A DNA stretch of 64,000 bases from Dugong dugon (Eukaryota > Chordata > Mammalia > Sirenia > Dugongidae). Where the stretch lies: contig CM057462.1 in assembly GCA_030035585.1 (NCBI GenBank), positions 112,463,234-112,527,233 of the forward strand, written 5' to 3'. A model generated the notes under the pieces. That model was not told the DNA's origin and searched no databases. It worked only from the letters and a program-made list of their open reading frames with translations. Positions 10,354 to 21,700 of the stretch are shown piece by piece (position 1 is the stretch's first letter; every line of letters begins with the position of its first letter). The position numbers were made by a program, and so were the translations under genes.

Positions 10354-11850
10354 AAACCCATGAAAAAATTCACATGCAAAATGTAACAATCCTTGTTGGT
10401 TACCAGGGATGGGGGGGGGGGAATACTAAATAGGTAATAGGTAAGTGGTAACTTGGGTGAGAGGTGAGATAGTACATAGTACAGGGGAAACTAACACAAC
10501 CTGCACAAGGAAAGGTCATGGAGGCCCTATAGACACATCCAAACCCCCCGAGGGACTGAGCTGTTGGACGGAGGGCTCTGGGGACCATGATCTCGGGGAT
10601 CATCTAGCTCAATTGGCATGACACTACTTATAAAGATAATGCTCTACATTCTACCTTGGTGAGTAGTGTCTGGGGTCTTAAAAGCCTATGAGCGGCCATC
10701 TAAGATACTCCACTGATCTCATCCCTTCGGGAACAAGGGAGAACGAAGAGAACAGGATACAAGGAAAAGATTAGTCCGAAGGACTAATGGTCCACAGCTA
10801 CCAAGTCCTCCACGGGACTGAGCCCAGTACAGCTAGATGGTGCCCGGCTACCACCAATGACTCCTCTGACCAGGATCACAACAGAGGGTTCTGGGCAGAG
10901 CTGGAGTAGGATGTAGAGCATAATTTTAACTCCCAAAAAAAAAAAAAAAAGACCAGATTTAATGGCCTAAAGAATACTAGAGAAACCTCAAGAGTGTGGC
11001 CCCCAGACACCCTTTCAGCTCAGAGGTGAAGTTACCTTCGAGGTTCGATGTTAAGCCTGGGAATGGACAGCCCAGTAAAACTAAATGGTACTAACGAGGT
11101 ACAGGAGTCCGGTGACAAGGGCCAGAAGGCAGAGGGGGAGTAGGAAACTGATGTTAAGGAACACAAATTGAATAAGGACACTGTCGATGTATTGTGAGAT
11201 TGTTGACCACTGCTATAGGGCAACATTTGTAGTAACTATTAAATGGGAGGGTGTTTTGTCCTGTAAGCCTTCATCTTGGGCAAGAATGGCAGCACAATTG
11301 GAAGAGCATAGTCAATATCACTTAAATGTGTAAGTAAAAAGTTTTGAAATGGTGTTTAAATAAAATAAAATAAAATAAATAAATAAATAAACAAATGAGA
11401 CTAAAGAGGTACAATAGTCCACTGACAAGGTCCAGAAGACAGAAGGGGACAAGGAAGCCCCCTGGTGATAGGGAACACAAGGTGGAGTAAGGATATTCTT
11501 GATGTGCTGTGAGATTGTTAACCATTGTCATAGGGCAACATGTGTAGCAACTGTTAAATGAAAAACTATTTTGTTCTGTAAGCCTTCATCTTAAGTGAGA
11601 ATAACAGCACAGTTGGAAGAGCGTAGTCAATGTCACTGAACTGTGAATGTAGAAATTTTTGAAACGGTGTATCTTTGGCCATCTGTAATTTTCATCAAAA
11701 AAAAAAAAAAAAAAGCTTGAGAATTTAGAGGCTTAATACGTTGTGGGGTTGTTAACCAATGTCATAGAACAACATGTGTACTACTATTTCATGAGAAACT
11801 ATTTGCTCTGTAAGCTTTCACCTGAAGTACAATAAAATATATAAAATTAA
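10354..11850 (+). repeat. L1-1 3'UTR with tandem diverged units and internal A-tracts
   Basis: The 3'UTR opens with a G-run (10,406-10,421). It then holds about 310-bp direct units: one from about 11,089 ('actaacgaggtacagg') and one from about 11,401 ('actaaagaggtacaat'), followed by a shorter third unit at about 11,717-11,850. Each unit contains a 'gagattgtt.accac/at' block and 'ctgtaagccttcatctt'. Internal A-rich tracts end the first two (about 11,350-11,395 and 11,697-11,714); another A-run is at 10,936-10,951. L1-4 (28,049-29,227) shares the repeated structure. Confidence 0.75.
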
Positions 11851-11918
11851 AAAAAAATTCTCTGCACAATCTTATTATATGCATATGGATATTATTCCTG
11901 TCTCCAAACTGAGTTAAA

Positions 11919-12082
11919 ACACAAAAACAAACCCATTGCCGTCGAGTCGATTCCGACTCATCGGTAACCTATAGGACAGAGTAGAACTGCCCCACAGGAT
12001 TTCCAAGGAGCAGCTTGTGAGATTCAAACTGCTCACCTTTTGGTTATCAGCCAAATACTTAACCACTGCACCACCAGAGTGT
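11919..12082 (-). mobile_element. AfroSINE, minus strand
   Basis: Its tail side reads 'cccattgccgtcgagtcgat' with 'tataggacagagtagaactg' in the middle and 'aaccactgcaccaccaga' at the head. It is less diverged than most copies here. Confidence 0.88.
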
Positions 12083-12200
12083 CACTCTACTAAGAGTTTT
12101 GAAATCAGGACTTAAGCTCAGGTCTGTCTCATTCCTTAGCTGAAGCTTCTAACAAGAAGTACAACTTCCTATTCTTTACCTTCCCTCCCAGCTGCCAAGC

Positions 12201-12407
12201 TATGATCCATCACTTCTGAAGTTGTAATTACTGCAATCATTGATACGTGCACTCCAAATGCTGCACAGAAATTTTAGCAAAACGACTCTTTCACTTATTA
12301 GTCATTTTTTCTTCTAGGGCTGCATTGTTCACTATAGTAGCCACCAGCCACATGTAGCTGTTTATATTTAAATTAATTAATAATAAGTAAAATTAAATAT
12401 ACAATTT
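12201..12407. repeat. Left arm of a perfect 207-bp inverted repeat
   Basis: Starts 'tatgatccatcacttctg' and ends 'aaatatacaattt'. Reading 12,892 back to 12,686 on the other strand gives the same 207 bases with no mismatch that I can find. The arm joins about 117 bp of non-repeat DNA to the first about 90 bp of a MER5-like element. Confidence 0.93.
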
Positions 12408-12533
12408 TTCATTTGCATTAATTACATTTCAAGTAAGTAGTCACATCTGGCTGGTGACCGCTATATTGGATAGCACCAATATATAACATTTCTATCACAG
12501 CAATAAGTTCTATTGGACAGCATTGTTCTGAAT
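12318..12533 (-). mobile_element. MER5A-like non-autonomous hAT transposon remnant
   Basis: The complement reads 'caatgctgtccaatagaac', '..atattggatagc..' inverse, 'ccacatgtggct'-type blocks and an AT-rich 'taattaattt' centre. These are hallmarks of MER5A-class hAT-Charlie elements. It carries no coding capacity. A second partial copy in the other orientation is the right inverted-repeat arm (about 12,686-12,776). Confidence 0.65.
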
Positions 12534-12540
12534 TTTGCCA

Positions 12541-12685
12541 GTTAAACCAGTTGTCAAGTCAATTCCAACTCATCAGCCATTGTAAACTCCCTGGAGCACA
12601 GTTCTACTTTGACACATATGGTATCTCCATTCAATCTATAACTAAGTGTTTAGTATGCCTCTCATTATTGGATAAATTACTTTCT
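12541..12685. mobile_element. Mosaic of SINE pieces in both orientations
   Basis: 12,545-12,575 looks like the 3' end of an AfroSINE on the minus strand ('gtcaagtcaattccaactca'). Directly after it, about 12,576-12,625 matches a plus-strand SINE ('cagccattg...gagcacagttctactttgac'). 12,630-12,690 resembles 13,270-13,345 in direct orientation, about 70-75% by eye. Confidence 0.5.
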
Positions 12686-12892
12686 AAATTGTATATTTAA
12701 TTTTACTTATTATTAATTAATTTAAATATAAACAGCTACATGTGGCTGGTGGCTACTATAGTGAACAATGCAGCCCTAGAAGAAAAAATGACTAATAAGT
12801 GAAAGAGTCGTTTTGCTAAAATTTCTGTGCAGCATTTGGAGTGCACGTATCAATGATTGCAGTAATTACAACTTCAGAAGTGATGGATCATA
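12686..12892. repeat. Right arm of the perfect 207-bp inverted repeat
   Basis: Exact reverse complement of 12,201-12,407, separated from it by 278 bp. It ends at 'gatggatcata', directly before a plus-strand SINE. Confidence 0.93.
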
Positions 12893-13075
12893 ACTTGTTT
12901 GGGAGGTACAAATGGTTAACATGTTTGACTGCTAATCGAAATGTTAGAGAGCTGAGTCTTCTCAGAAGAGCCTCAAAAAAAAAAAAGAGCCTGGCGATCA
13001 CTTCTGAAAATTCAGACATTAAAAACCCTGGAGAGAACAGTTCTACTCTGACACACATGGGGGTCATCATTTGAA
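12893..13075 (+). mobile_element. AfroSINE variant (longer-middle type), plus strand
   Basis: Has 'gtacaaatggttaac' and 'gactgctaatcgaaatgtta' in the tRNA-like head, an A-run at 12,976-12,987, 'gcctggcgatcacttctg', and 'gttctactctgacacacatg'. This middle region differs from the other AfroSINEs here and fits a second subfamily, also seen at 50,666-50,873. Confidence 0.75.
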
Positions 13076-13569
13076 CTCTAGCTTACCCTAAAATCAGATG
13101 TAATTTCTTGGAGGCTGCTCTCAAGAGCGATTTGATCACAGACACTACTTCATTCTGCCTATTGTCTTTGATCCAATATAATATGATTAGATTCTATTTT
13201 ACACCCTCTCAGGTTCCTCAGTCACCAATCATAAAAAATAATTTTCTGAATCTTGAGAAAAATTCAACTATGTTCATCAGTCTATATCTATATGTCTAGT
13301 ATGCATCCCATTATTGAATAGTCTACCTTCTAAAATTGATTATTTTTGTTTATTTCTGATTATCCATTATAGTCAAATGCCAATAAATCACCAGAAATGT
13401 AGTTACTGTAAATGAAATTTTTCACTGTTGTGTGTCTATACAATCTTGGTGTACTTGAGTCACTCAGTGATTCTTCCATCAAACTTGAACTGAGTGACTT
13501 TTAGTGACAGTGTGACAGGCACAGGAAATATGTAAAAAGATGGTCAAGTCATCCTGGATCTTATAGACG
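13076..13569. other. No gene; short hairpin at 13,458-13,499
   Basis: Single-copy-looking DNA. 'agtcactcagt' (13,458-13,468) and 'actgagtgact' (13,489-13,499) form an 11-bp perfect stem with a 20-nt loop. 13,270-13,345 resembles 12,630-12,690. Confidence 0.5.
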
Positions 13570-13682
13570 CTACTAGAATACGCACTCCTTGGCGGGCAGG
13601 ATTTTCGTCAGCTTTTCGCCTGCTGTATTGCACCACCTTGCACATAATAAACATCCCCAAAATAAAACTTTGAATGAATAAA
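13570..13682 (+). repeat. Likely L2 LINE 3' end
   Basis: 'cgcactccttggcgggcagg' followed by 'cataataaacatcc..gaatgaata' has the pattern of an L2 3' terminus ('gaatgtaagctccttgaggg ... aatgaatga'). Confidence 0.55.
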
Positions 13683-15774
13683 TAGTTTTTTCAATTTTTC
13701 TACAATTTTTTCATGTATTGGCCCTGACTATATTTAGAAAAATAAGGCAAATGGAGCTGGCCAAAATCCTAATCCCAATCTGTTTGCATTTCCCTATAGA
13801 CATAGTTTTAACATAATTTAATTTAAAGCAGAATTTTCTCACATAAAAACTTTAAATAAATCTCAAATGAGTTACTTAGACAGTGCTTTTCCTAATAGGT
13901 TTAAAATGTAAGCTAAATTATAAATTGAAACAGCAGGTCTAAAATTAGATATGAATTCCTTTGTGGTACTGGCCATCACACTTCACATACCTGATTTTGT
14001 AGAGGCATTATTGGAATTATGCCGAGGTGAACCCCAGATGTTCAAGGCATGCCCATTTTTTCCAGGCAAAATTAAAATAGAAACCCCTCATTCTGGCAGC
14101 TGAATTGCTAACAGTTGGCATGAAGCCTCCCTGAGACTAACGAGAAAGACGAGCGTGATAATATTACTTTGAGATTCTATTTCATTATTCATCCCTTGCT
14201 CTCTATGGAGCCTTTACAAACATTAACTAATGCTCAGAAACGTCCCTGGGAGATAGTTTATCATTGATGTCTTTGTCTTGTAATGTGGAAACCGAGGCAC
14301 GGGGAAGGATGAAATTATTCAGGCAGGTTTGTATAATAAAATATCAACTGCTAAGTCTAGAAACCATATCTTTTGAAATTCCAAACTCTTGACATAATTA
14401 TTGTTATATTATTAAGTATATACAGAATAAAATACTACAGTAGCCAAATCATTTCCAGGTCAAGAAATTACTAGTGTTTTTTAAAGATGTAATTTGATAA
14501 CTCCTGCTATGCTAAGAGAGGGAAAAAAACAAAAACAGATTTTAAAATAATATCTCTTCCTTCGATGAAAATGAAGCATTATGACCTGCCACCCCATCAC
14601 TTGGTATAAGAGGATAGTGAAAGGTGGACATTGTAAAAAGAGTCCCATATTATTTATAAGACCTGGACTTGCTCTCCAATTCACTGTCCAGAATTTCACC
14701 ATGTTATCAAATAGTATGAAAACGTAATTTTAATGAGACAATAGTATTTCACAACCTGGATAGACTATGACTGAGATATTCAACTTTTGTTGGACATTTA
14801 CCTTGGATGCTAATTGCTACTTTATGTTCGGCTGCAATGCGCATTCATCTATATCAACCTATGTGTTAATCTCCAACTATTAGTTATATAGTAGATGTCC
14901 AGAATTAAATTCAAAATATATGATCAAAGTGTAGGAAAATTATTAACAATCTTGTTATACTGTTAATTTTCTCTCCTCAAAGGTAGTATCGATTTACCCA
15001 ATTTTAAAGGTACAAATTTATATACCATTGATTAATGTGTGATTGAGTGTGAACCTTTTAATTGTTGTTAATACCTCCTTTTATTTCTCCTTAAAGAAAT
15101 CAACCAAAGAGAACCACCAAAGAGAAATAAATAAAGAGAACCACTCTAAACCAACCAAAAGCAAATACTGAAATAATTATATGGATTTTAATGATATAAA
15201 AATGGATTATTCTCAAACCACTTACACTAATTAATAATTTATGGATAATTACAACAATGAGCTTACAAAATATTCTATTTTTATTTCCAAAACATGTATG
15301 TTACGTATTGATGTCTATGAGGGTCTTCAAATATAAGGATAGTATTCCTGGACCTCTTTGAGGATATATCCTGGAAGTAAAAGAAACATTCATTTGGGAT
15401 TCCAATGTACCTGGCTTTGAATTCTAGGTTTGTGATCCAGTATGCTGTCAGATTTTAATCAGATAATTTTAACTTTCTTCATCTCCACATATGCAGGTGG
15501 AAAATGGTTGTTGTAATACCTGTCTCGTAAGTGTGCACTCATGAATAAATGGGCAACATGTGTGAAGCGGTACCTAGCATGTGTGGCACATAGTAACTGC
15601 TCAGTAAACCTACACTTTTTCTCTTGCTCCTGGTTTACTTAACTTCAGTAAGGCATGGAACTCTTTTCCCAGTGGAGGCAATAAAATTTTCATTGGTCCA
15701 ACAAGTGTCTCTCAGTTAATTTCCTTAAGAAGAAAAACAAAGTATTTCTAGGAGAAAATGCTAAAAGCTAGAAA
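13683..15774. other. Mostly single-copy DNA with faint MIR traces
   Basis: No coding evidence. 14,195-14,330 ('ggaaaccgaggcacgggga') looks like a minus-strand MIR. 15,410-15,610 ('cttcatctccacatatgcag', 'ctagcatgtgtggcacatag') looks like a plus-strand MIR. Both are weak. Confidence 0.45.
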
Positions 15775-15965
15775 ACCAAAAATTAAACCCATTGCCATTG
15801 ATTTGATTCTGACTCATGGTGACCCCATATGTTACACAGTAGAATTTCTTCATAGCGTTTTCCTGGCTGTAAACTTTATAGAAGCAGATTGCCAGGCCTT
15901 TCTTCTGTGGCACCACTGAGTAGGTTTGAACCATCAAACTAGGTTAGCAGCCAATCATCAGTTGC
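15775..15965 (-). mobile_element. AfroSINE, minus strand, diverged
   Basis: 'cccattgccattgatttgat', 'gcagattgccaggcctttct' and 'ggttagcagccaatcat' follow the reversed family order. Confidence 0.8.
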
Positions 15966-16327
15966 AAACAGGAGACACTGTCTAAATCCATGAAATCTAT
16001 CTCAGCTAGTCACGTGATGCAATAATTGCACATCTATTTTATCAAGTTCATCATCTTCCATCCAACTGAACTAAATATGATCACTCCAGTGGATTTGAAT
16101 TAGGGTTCACGTTGTAGTAATTTTCTGGCCTAGATTCTTAGCTTCATCTCTCTCTGATCATAGACCTCTTTGGGTAAGAAATTCAATAAGAATGAATAAA
16201 CCTATTTTACTATTTATTATTATTATTTTTTTATTTATCAAATTGACATTTAGCACTATACTAAAGAATATTTACCCAGAATTACTTTCCTTTTATAGAT
16301 ATTCTGTGACTTTTTACACACTGAGAT
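15966..16327. other. No gene seen
   Basis: AT-rich single-copy sequence with a 'tattattattattttttt' stretch near 16,215-16,240. Confidence 0.5.
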
Positions 16328-17623
16328 GTTGTTGCTGTTAGGTGCCTTCGAGTCTGTTCCCACTCATAGTGACCCTGTACAACAGAACAAAACACTGTCC
16401 AGTCCTGCACCATCCTCACAATTGTTGTGCTTGAGCCCATAGTTACAGCCACTGTGTCAGTCCATCTCATTGAGGTTCTCCCTCTTTTATGCTTACCCTC
16501 CACTTTACCAAGCATGACGTCCTTCTCCAGGGACTAGTCCCTCCTAATAACATGTCCAAAGTATGTGAGACGAAGTTTTGCCATCCTTGTTTCTAAGGAG
16601 CATTCTGGCCTGTCTTCTTCCAAGACAGATTGATCGTGTCTGGAAGTCCACGGTATGTTCGATATTCTTCACCAACACCATAATTCAAAGGCATCAGTTC
16701 TTCTTTGGTCTTCTTTATGGGTAGTCCAGCTTTCGTATTCACATGAGGTGATTGAAAACACTATGGCTTGGGTCAGGTGCACCTTAGTTCTTAAAGTTAC
16801 ATCTTTGCTTTTTAACACTTTAAAGAGGTCTTTTGCAGCAGATTTGCCCAATGCAATGCATCCTTTGATTTCTTGACTGCTGCTTCCATGGGTGTTGTTT
16901 GTGGATCCATGTAAAATGAAATCCTTAACAAGTTCGTTTTTTCCCTTTATAATGATGTTGATTATTGGTCCATTTTTAAGGATTTTTGTTTTCTTTATGT
17001 TAAGGTGTAATCCACACTGAACGCTGTAGACTTCGATCTTCATCAAGAAGTGTTAAAGTCCTCCTCACTTTCAGCAAGCAAGGTGGTGTCATCTGCATAT
17101 CTAAGGTTGTTAATGAGTCTTCCTCCAATCCTGATGCTGTGTTCTTCTTCATAAAGTCCAGCTTCTCTGATTATTTGCTTAGCATACAGACTGAATAAGT
17201 ATGGTGAAAGATTATCACGCTGACGCCCATCTTTCCTGATTTGAAACCACACAGTATCCCCTTGTTCTGTTCCAATGACTGCCTCTTGGCCTATGTACGA
17301 ATTCCTCTTGAGCACAACTAAGTGTTCTGGAATTCCTATTCTTCTTAAGGTTATCCATAATTTGTTATGGCCCACATAGTCGAATGCCTTTGCATAGTCA
17401 ACAAAACACAGGTAAACATCTTTCTGGTATTCACTACTTTCAGTCAGGATCCATCTGGCAGCAGCGATGACATCCCTCATTCCATATCTTCTTCTGAATC
17501 CAGCTTGAATTTCTGGCAGTTCCCCGTCGATGTTCTGCTGCAACGGCTTTTGGATGATTTTCAGTAAAATTTTACTTGTGTGTGATATTAATGATATTGC
17601 TAGATAATTGCTTTGGAATAGGC
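16328..17623 (-). pseudogene. RTE-3 reverse transcriptase, degraded
   Basis: Translating the minus strand, 17,543-17,043 gives RT blocks 'GELPEIQAGFRRRYGMRD', 'FVDYAKAFDYVGHNKLW', 'LSPYLFSLYAKQII' and 'INNLRYADDTTLLAESEED', including the YADD catalytic box. 17,046-16,669 continues with 'YSVQCGLHLNIKKTKIL' and 'YESWTTHKEDQRRTDAFELW'. 16,515-16,282 keeps 'LGKVEGKHKRGRTSMRW'. The frame changes between pieces, so it is inactive. RT synthesises element cDNA at the target site in intact copies. Confidence 0.82.
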
Positions 17624-18229
17624 ATAATTATGGATCTCTTTCAGACAGTTGGCCAGGTAGTTGTCTTCCAAGTTTCTTGGCATAGACCGAGGAGCACTTC
17701 AAGCACAACATCCATTTGTTGAAACATCTCAGTTGGTATTCCATCAATTCCTGGAACCTTGTTTTTCACCAATGCCTTCAGTACAGTTCTTCTTCCTTCA
17801 GTACCATCAGGTCTTGATTATATGCTATCTGTTTAAATGGTTGAACATCAACCAGTTCTTTTTGGTAGAGTGACTCCATGTATTCCTTCCATCTTCTTTT
17901 GATGCTTTCTGCGTCGTTTAATATTTTTCCCATAGAATCCTTCAATATTGCAACTCAAAGCTTGAGTTTTTTCTTCAGTTCTTTCAGCTTGAGAGGTGCT
18001 AAGTGTGTTCTTCCATTTTGGTTTTCTAATTCTAGGTCTTTGCACGTTTCATTATAATACTTTACTTTGTCTTCTTGAGCCACTCTTTGAAATCTTCTGT
18101 TTAGTTCTCTCTCTTCATCATTTCTTCCTTCCCTTTAGCTACCCTACATTCAAGAGCAAGTTTCAGAGTCTCTTCTGACAATGATTTTGGTCTTTTCTCT
18201 TTTTTCCTCTCTTTTTAATGACCTCTTGC

Positions 18230-18770
18230 TTTCTTCATGTGTGATGTCCTTGATGCAATTCATCTGGTCTTCAGTCATTAGTGTTTAATGAGTCAAATCT
18301 ATTCTTGAGATGGTCTATAAATTCATGTGGAATATACTCAAGGTCATACTTTGGCTCTCTTGAACTTGTTCTAATTTTTATCAGCTTCAACTTGAACTTG
18401 CATATGAGCAATTGATTATCTGTTCCACAGTGGGCCCCTGGCCCTATTCTGACTGATGATATTGAGCTTTTCCGTCATCTCTTTCCACAGATGTAGTCAA
18501 TTTGATTCTTGTGTATTCCATCTGGTGAGGTCCATGTGTATAGTTGCAATTTATGTTGTTGAAAAAATGTGTTTGCAATGAGGAAGTCATTGGTCTTGCA
18601 AAATTATATCATGGGATCTCTGGCATCATCTCCATCTCCGAGGCCATATTTTCCAACTACCGTTCCTTCTTCTTGGTTTCCAACTTTTGCATTCCAATCA
18701 TCCAATGCAATTATCAATGCATCTTGGTTACATGTTTGATCAATTTCAGACTTCAGAAGCTGGTAAAAAG
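18230..18770 (-). pseudogene. RTE-3 endonuclease C-terminal part, degraded
   Basis: The minus strand aligns with the RTE-4 endonuclease segment (about 50,100-50,638): the complement of 'gcattccaatcatccaatgc' matches the 'GDWNAK' region and that of 'gatctgttccacagtggg' (near 18,417-18,428) the 'GTDHQLL' region. Stops and frameshifts are present, and the N-terminal half is missing. Confidence 0.65.
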
Positions 18771-21700
18771 TTGGTGTATTAAGGACTATTAACTGTCCTG
18801 CAGTATGTATTCTCTTTTTGGAGCAATAGAACTTTTAGTTGGGCACAATGGCACTCAGAATAAAGTATATATTTCCCAGCTTACCTTGCAGCTAGGTACA
18901 GTCACATGACTAAATTCTTGTCAGTGGCATATAAGCAGTCATGTGGCAGCTTCTGTACAATTTCCTTAAGATTTAGCCAGTGCATGTTCTTTGTGTCTTT
19001 TCTTTGTTATCCTTTATCTTATTTTATTTTATTTTACTCCTGTCTGGAAAGAGAAGATGATTGTTGGAGCTGGATAAACCATTTAAACTAGGGTGTGGAA
19101 GACACCTGTTGAGAATGGGCAAACAATAAGATAAAATTGTATATGATACTACAGCAATCCATACTAGCTGTGGACTGATGACTTCTGTGCAGTTATTACT
19201 TTTGTTTTTTTTTTTTTTCAAGGCACTCTATAATTTGGGATTGTCTTCAACTCACAATCGAATCTAACCTAACTAATAAGACAACTGACGAATCTAATTG
19301 TTAAATTCTGTACTTATCAATTCTTGACTATAAAACTCAATATTTAAACAGGAGTCCTTGATCGTTTGTTGATCACTAAACATCTTAAGGTTTGTCTCTA
19401 CAACTGAGAAACACTACCTGTGACATACCAGCCAAGCAATACTTTAATTGTATAATAATTTTCTGCCCACTAAAATGTCTCTTAAAGTACCTGAATCAGT
19501 TACTTTTCATATCATTTACTCATATGGATAAAATCCTGTCTATAACCCAATAAAAGATACTGTAAGGGAGAATCTGGTTCAGTATTTATAGTATATTCTA
19601 AGTCTTCAGAGAGTTTTGCAATCATCATTTACTTAATACACACAATACCCATATAGAGTAGTTAAGTATTATTCCACAACTGAGTAAAAGGAGAGGGTAA
19701 ATGCCTTGCTTGAAGCCAAGCAGTAAGTAGGTGACAAAGTAGAAATTAGGATTTAAAGCTTTCTGCCTTTCTGTGTTTTGCAGTTTTGCTCTATGCTATT
19801 AAACAGCACCTACCTTCTACTCAGGAAGAAGTTTAATTTCTGTAGAGGTTGAAATTATTTCTGAATATGAATTTTTAAATATGTTTTAGGCTTTTGAATT
19901 ATCAATGTGGCTGTTCCTCTGTTTTATGGTACCCATATCATATTCATATGTAGTTTAAACTTTCCAATATTAACTGATACACATAATCCAAAATGAATAA
20001 TTCATTCCTCCAACGAAAGTATTATAGATACTTAATAATGCTGTAAAATAGCTGTTGCTAAGGCTAAAGAAAGCTAGTAAGTCAAGGCCCTTTCCTTCAA
20101 GGAGTTCTTTGTCATTAATGCAAACTTTATATTGTTAAGAAGCATAAATACTTATAAAATATGTATATTTCATATATGTTTAGTATCACCTTACAAAAAT
20201 GGTAAATTTATGCAACAACAGAAAAATGCAGATAATCTTTAAAACATTGTCCAACTTAATCAATATGCCATGTTTATTCCCCCTTATGTATAAAAGGGCT
20301 TTCAAGACTTAGTTCACTGTTAGACCAATTTCAAATTGCAGAGACATTTGGCTTATCCGTAGTAACACAAGTTATATTGAAAAAAATATATTAAAATGTA
20401 CCGTTACCAACAATAGACCTAAGATTTCAGTCCTGACACTTTAAGCGTTTGATTTACACAAGAGATTAAACACAGCAAATATCTTTAACTCCAAGAGCAT
20501 TTTATAAAACTATATATAGACACTAAACTTGTGTTCCTTGAAATTTGATATATTCTTTGTGTGGGAAGAATTAATTCACTTTGGCTCTAAGCTATAAAGG
20601 AGTGAATGTCACAGGAGAAAAGACTTGAATTCTCAGAATCCCTAAGAGGAGTTACTGCAGAAGATATTGGATAAGATATATTTCTAAAGGGCCAATACCA
20701 CTTAACAAGAGAAAGTCGTAAAGCCTAATGAATTTTGACGCCCCTTATGCAATTAATAGTTTGAAGTGTTGTCTTCTGGTGTCATTCTTGTTGGTTACAT
20801 TAACTTTGTTAGAATTATTTACTTGTTTTGCATTTAAATAGATTTTTAACCACCATGGCTCCCACTCTTCAGTACATACACACAATCTTCCTATTTTAGG
20901 GAATCGTTTGAGAATGAAAACAGCAACTTATTTCACGGAATGAAAATCTCACAAATATCAAGAGTCAACCGACAGGGGGGTGAGTCAGGTTGCATTCCTA
21001 AGACTTTGTGTTAGAAGCCAAGAAACTCTCAGAGAAAACATTTTAGTTCTTTTCTGGCCCACAAATGCATTTTCTTTTGTGATATGTACACTAGACTTTT
21101 TTTTGAATGATGAATAAACCAAATGTATTTCTCTACTTTAAAAAAAAAAAAATGTTAGGCAATTTTCCCAGACATTTTAAATGTGTATTTCTTACATTTA
21201 AATTCTTGTTTTACCCCTCTCAGGTCAGTAAGTGCTATAGCTCTATCCTGGTATCGCCGATAAGAAGATGAGGCAGACAGGGCTCAGATGACATATCCAT
21301 TGCAGCAGAGCAAACTAACGACAGCTCTGGGATCCGAATTCAGAGGCTCCTGCCTCACCAACCGATAGTTTGCATATGTGTTTAAAATGAAACTATCGCC
21401 CAGCAACCTGACTGTAAAACTCAACAGGACCTCTCATCCTGAAACCTGAATTATCTCTTTAGTTTAAAAAATAATAATAATATTAGTAACAACAACAACA
21501 GAACACTTTTAATTCCTATTTGTATCAAGTTCCTAAAATGGAGACCTAATCTGGTGTGCTAGTATGTAAAACCTGAGTAGAAAAGTTTCAAGCAGTGAGT
21601 GCCTCAAAGAGCTAACTCAAATGTTACATGACAATGCTGTGAAAGCTTCAAGGGAGTTTAAGACTTGGATTCAATTGGGGAAAAAATTCTCCAACACTGA

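Larger units (their letters stand above)
3627..11854 (+). mobile_element. Full-length L1 LINE (L1-1), young-looking
   Basis: All parts of an L1 are present in order: a 5'UTR starting 'agaagatggcgctctagg', ORF1 (broken), a long inter-ORF spacer, an open ORF2, and a long 3'UTR ending in an A-rich tail near 11,833-11,857. It is flanked by a 14-bp direct repeat with one mismatch ('aaattctctgaaca' at 3613-3626, 'aaattctctgcaca' at 11855-11868). The 5'UTR keeps many CpGs, while the equivalent part of L1-6 has lost many. An open ORF2 and retained CpGs point to a recent insertion; the TSD mismatch and ORF1 lesions show some decay since. Confidence 0.93.
16328..18770 (-). mobile_element. RTE-clade (BovB-like) LINE, longest contiguous copy (RTE-3)
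   Basis: Minus-strand RTE of about 2.4 kb. The 3' end (complement 'gcacctaacagcaacaac') lies at 16,328. RT follows to about 17,620, then the RT N-terminal linker, then the C-terminal half of the endonuclease. It is cut off at the 5' end near 18,770 inside the endonuclease ('gatcaatttcagacttcaga'). It gives the uninterrupted order EN - linker - RT used to interpret RTE-2 and RTE-4. Confidence 0.88.

Noticed and set aside
12201..12892. Inverted arms as terminal repeats of a DNA transposon
   Set aside because: The arms do not start at the MER5 ends, extend into non-transposon DNA, and have no flanking 8-bp or TA duplication.
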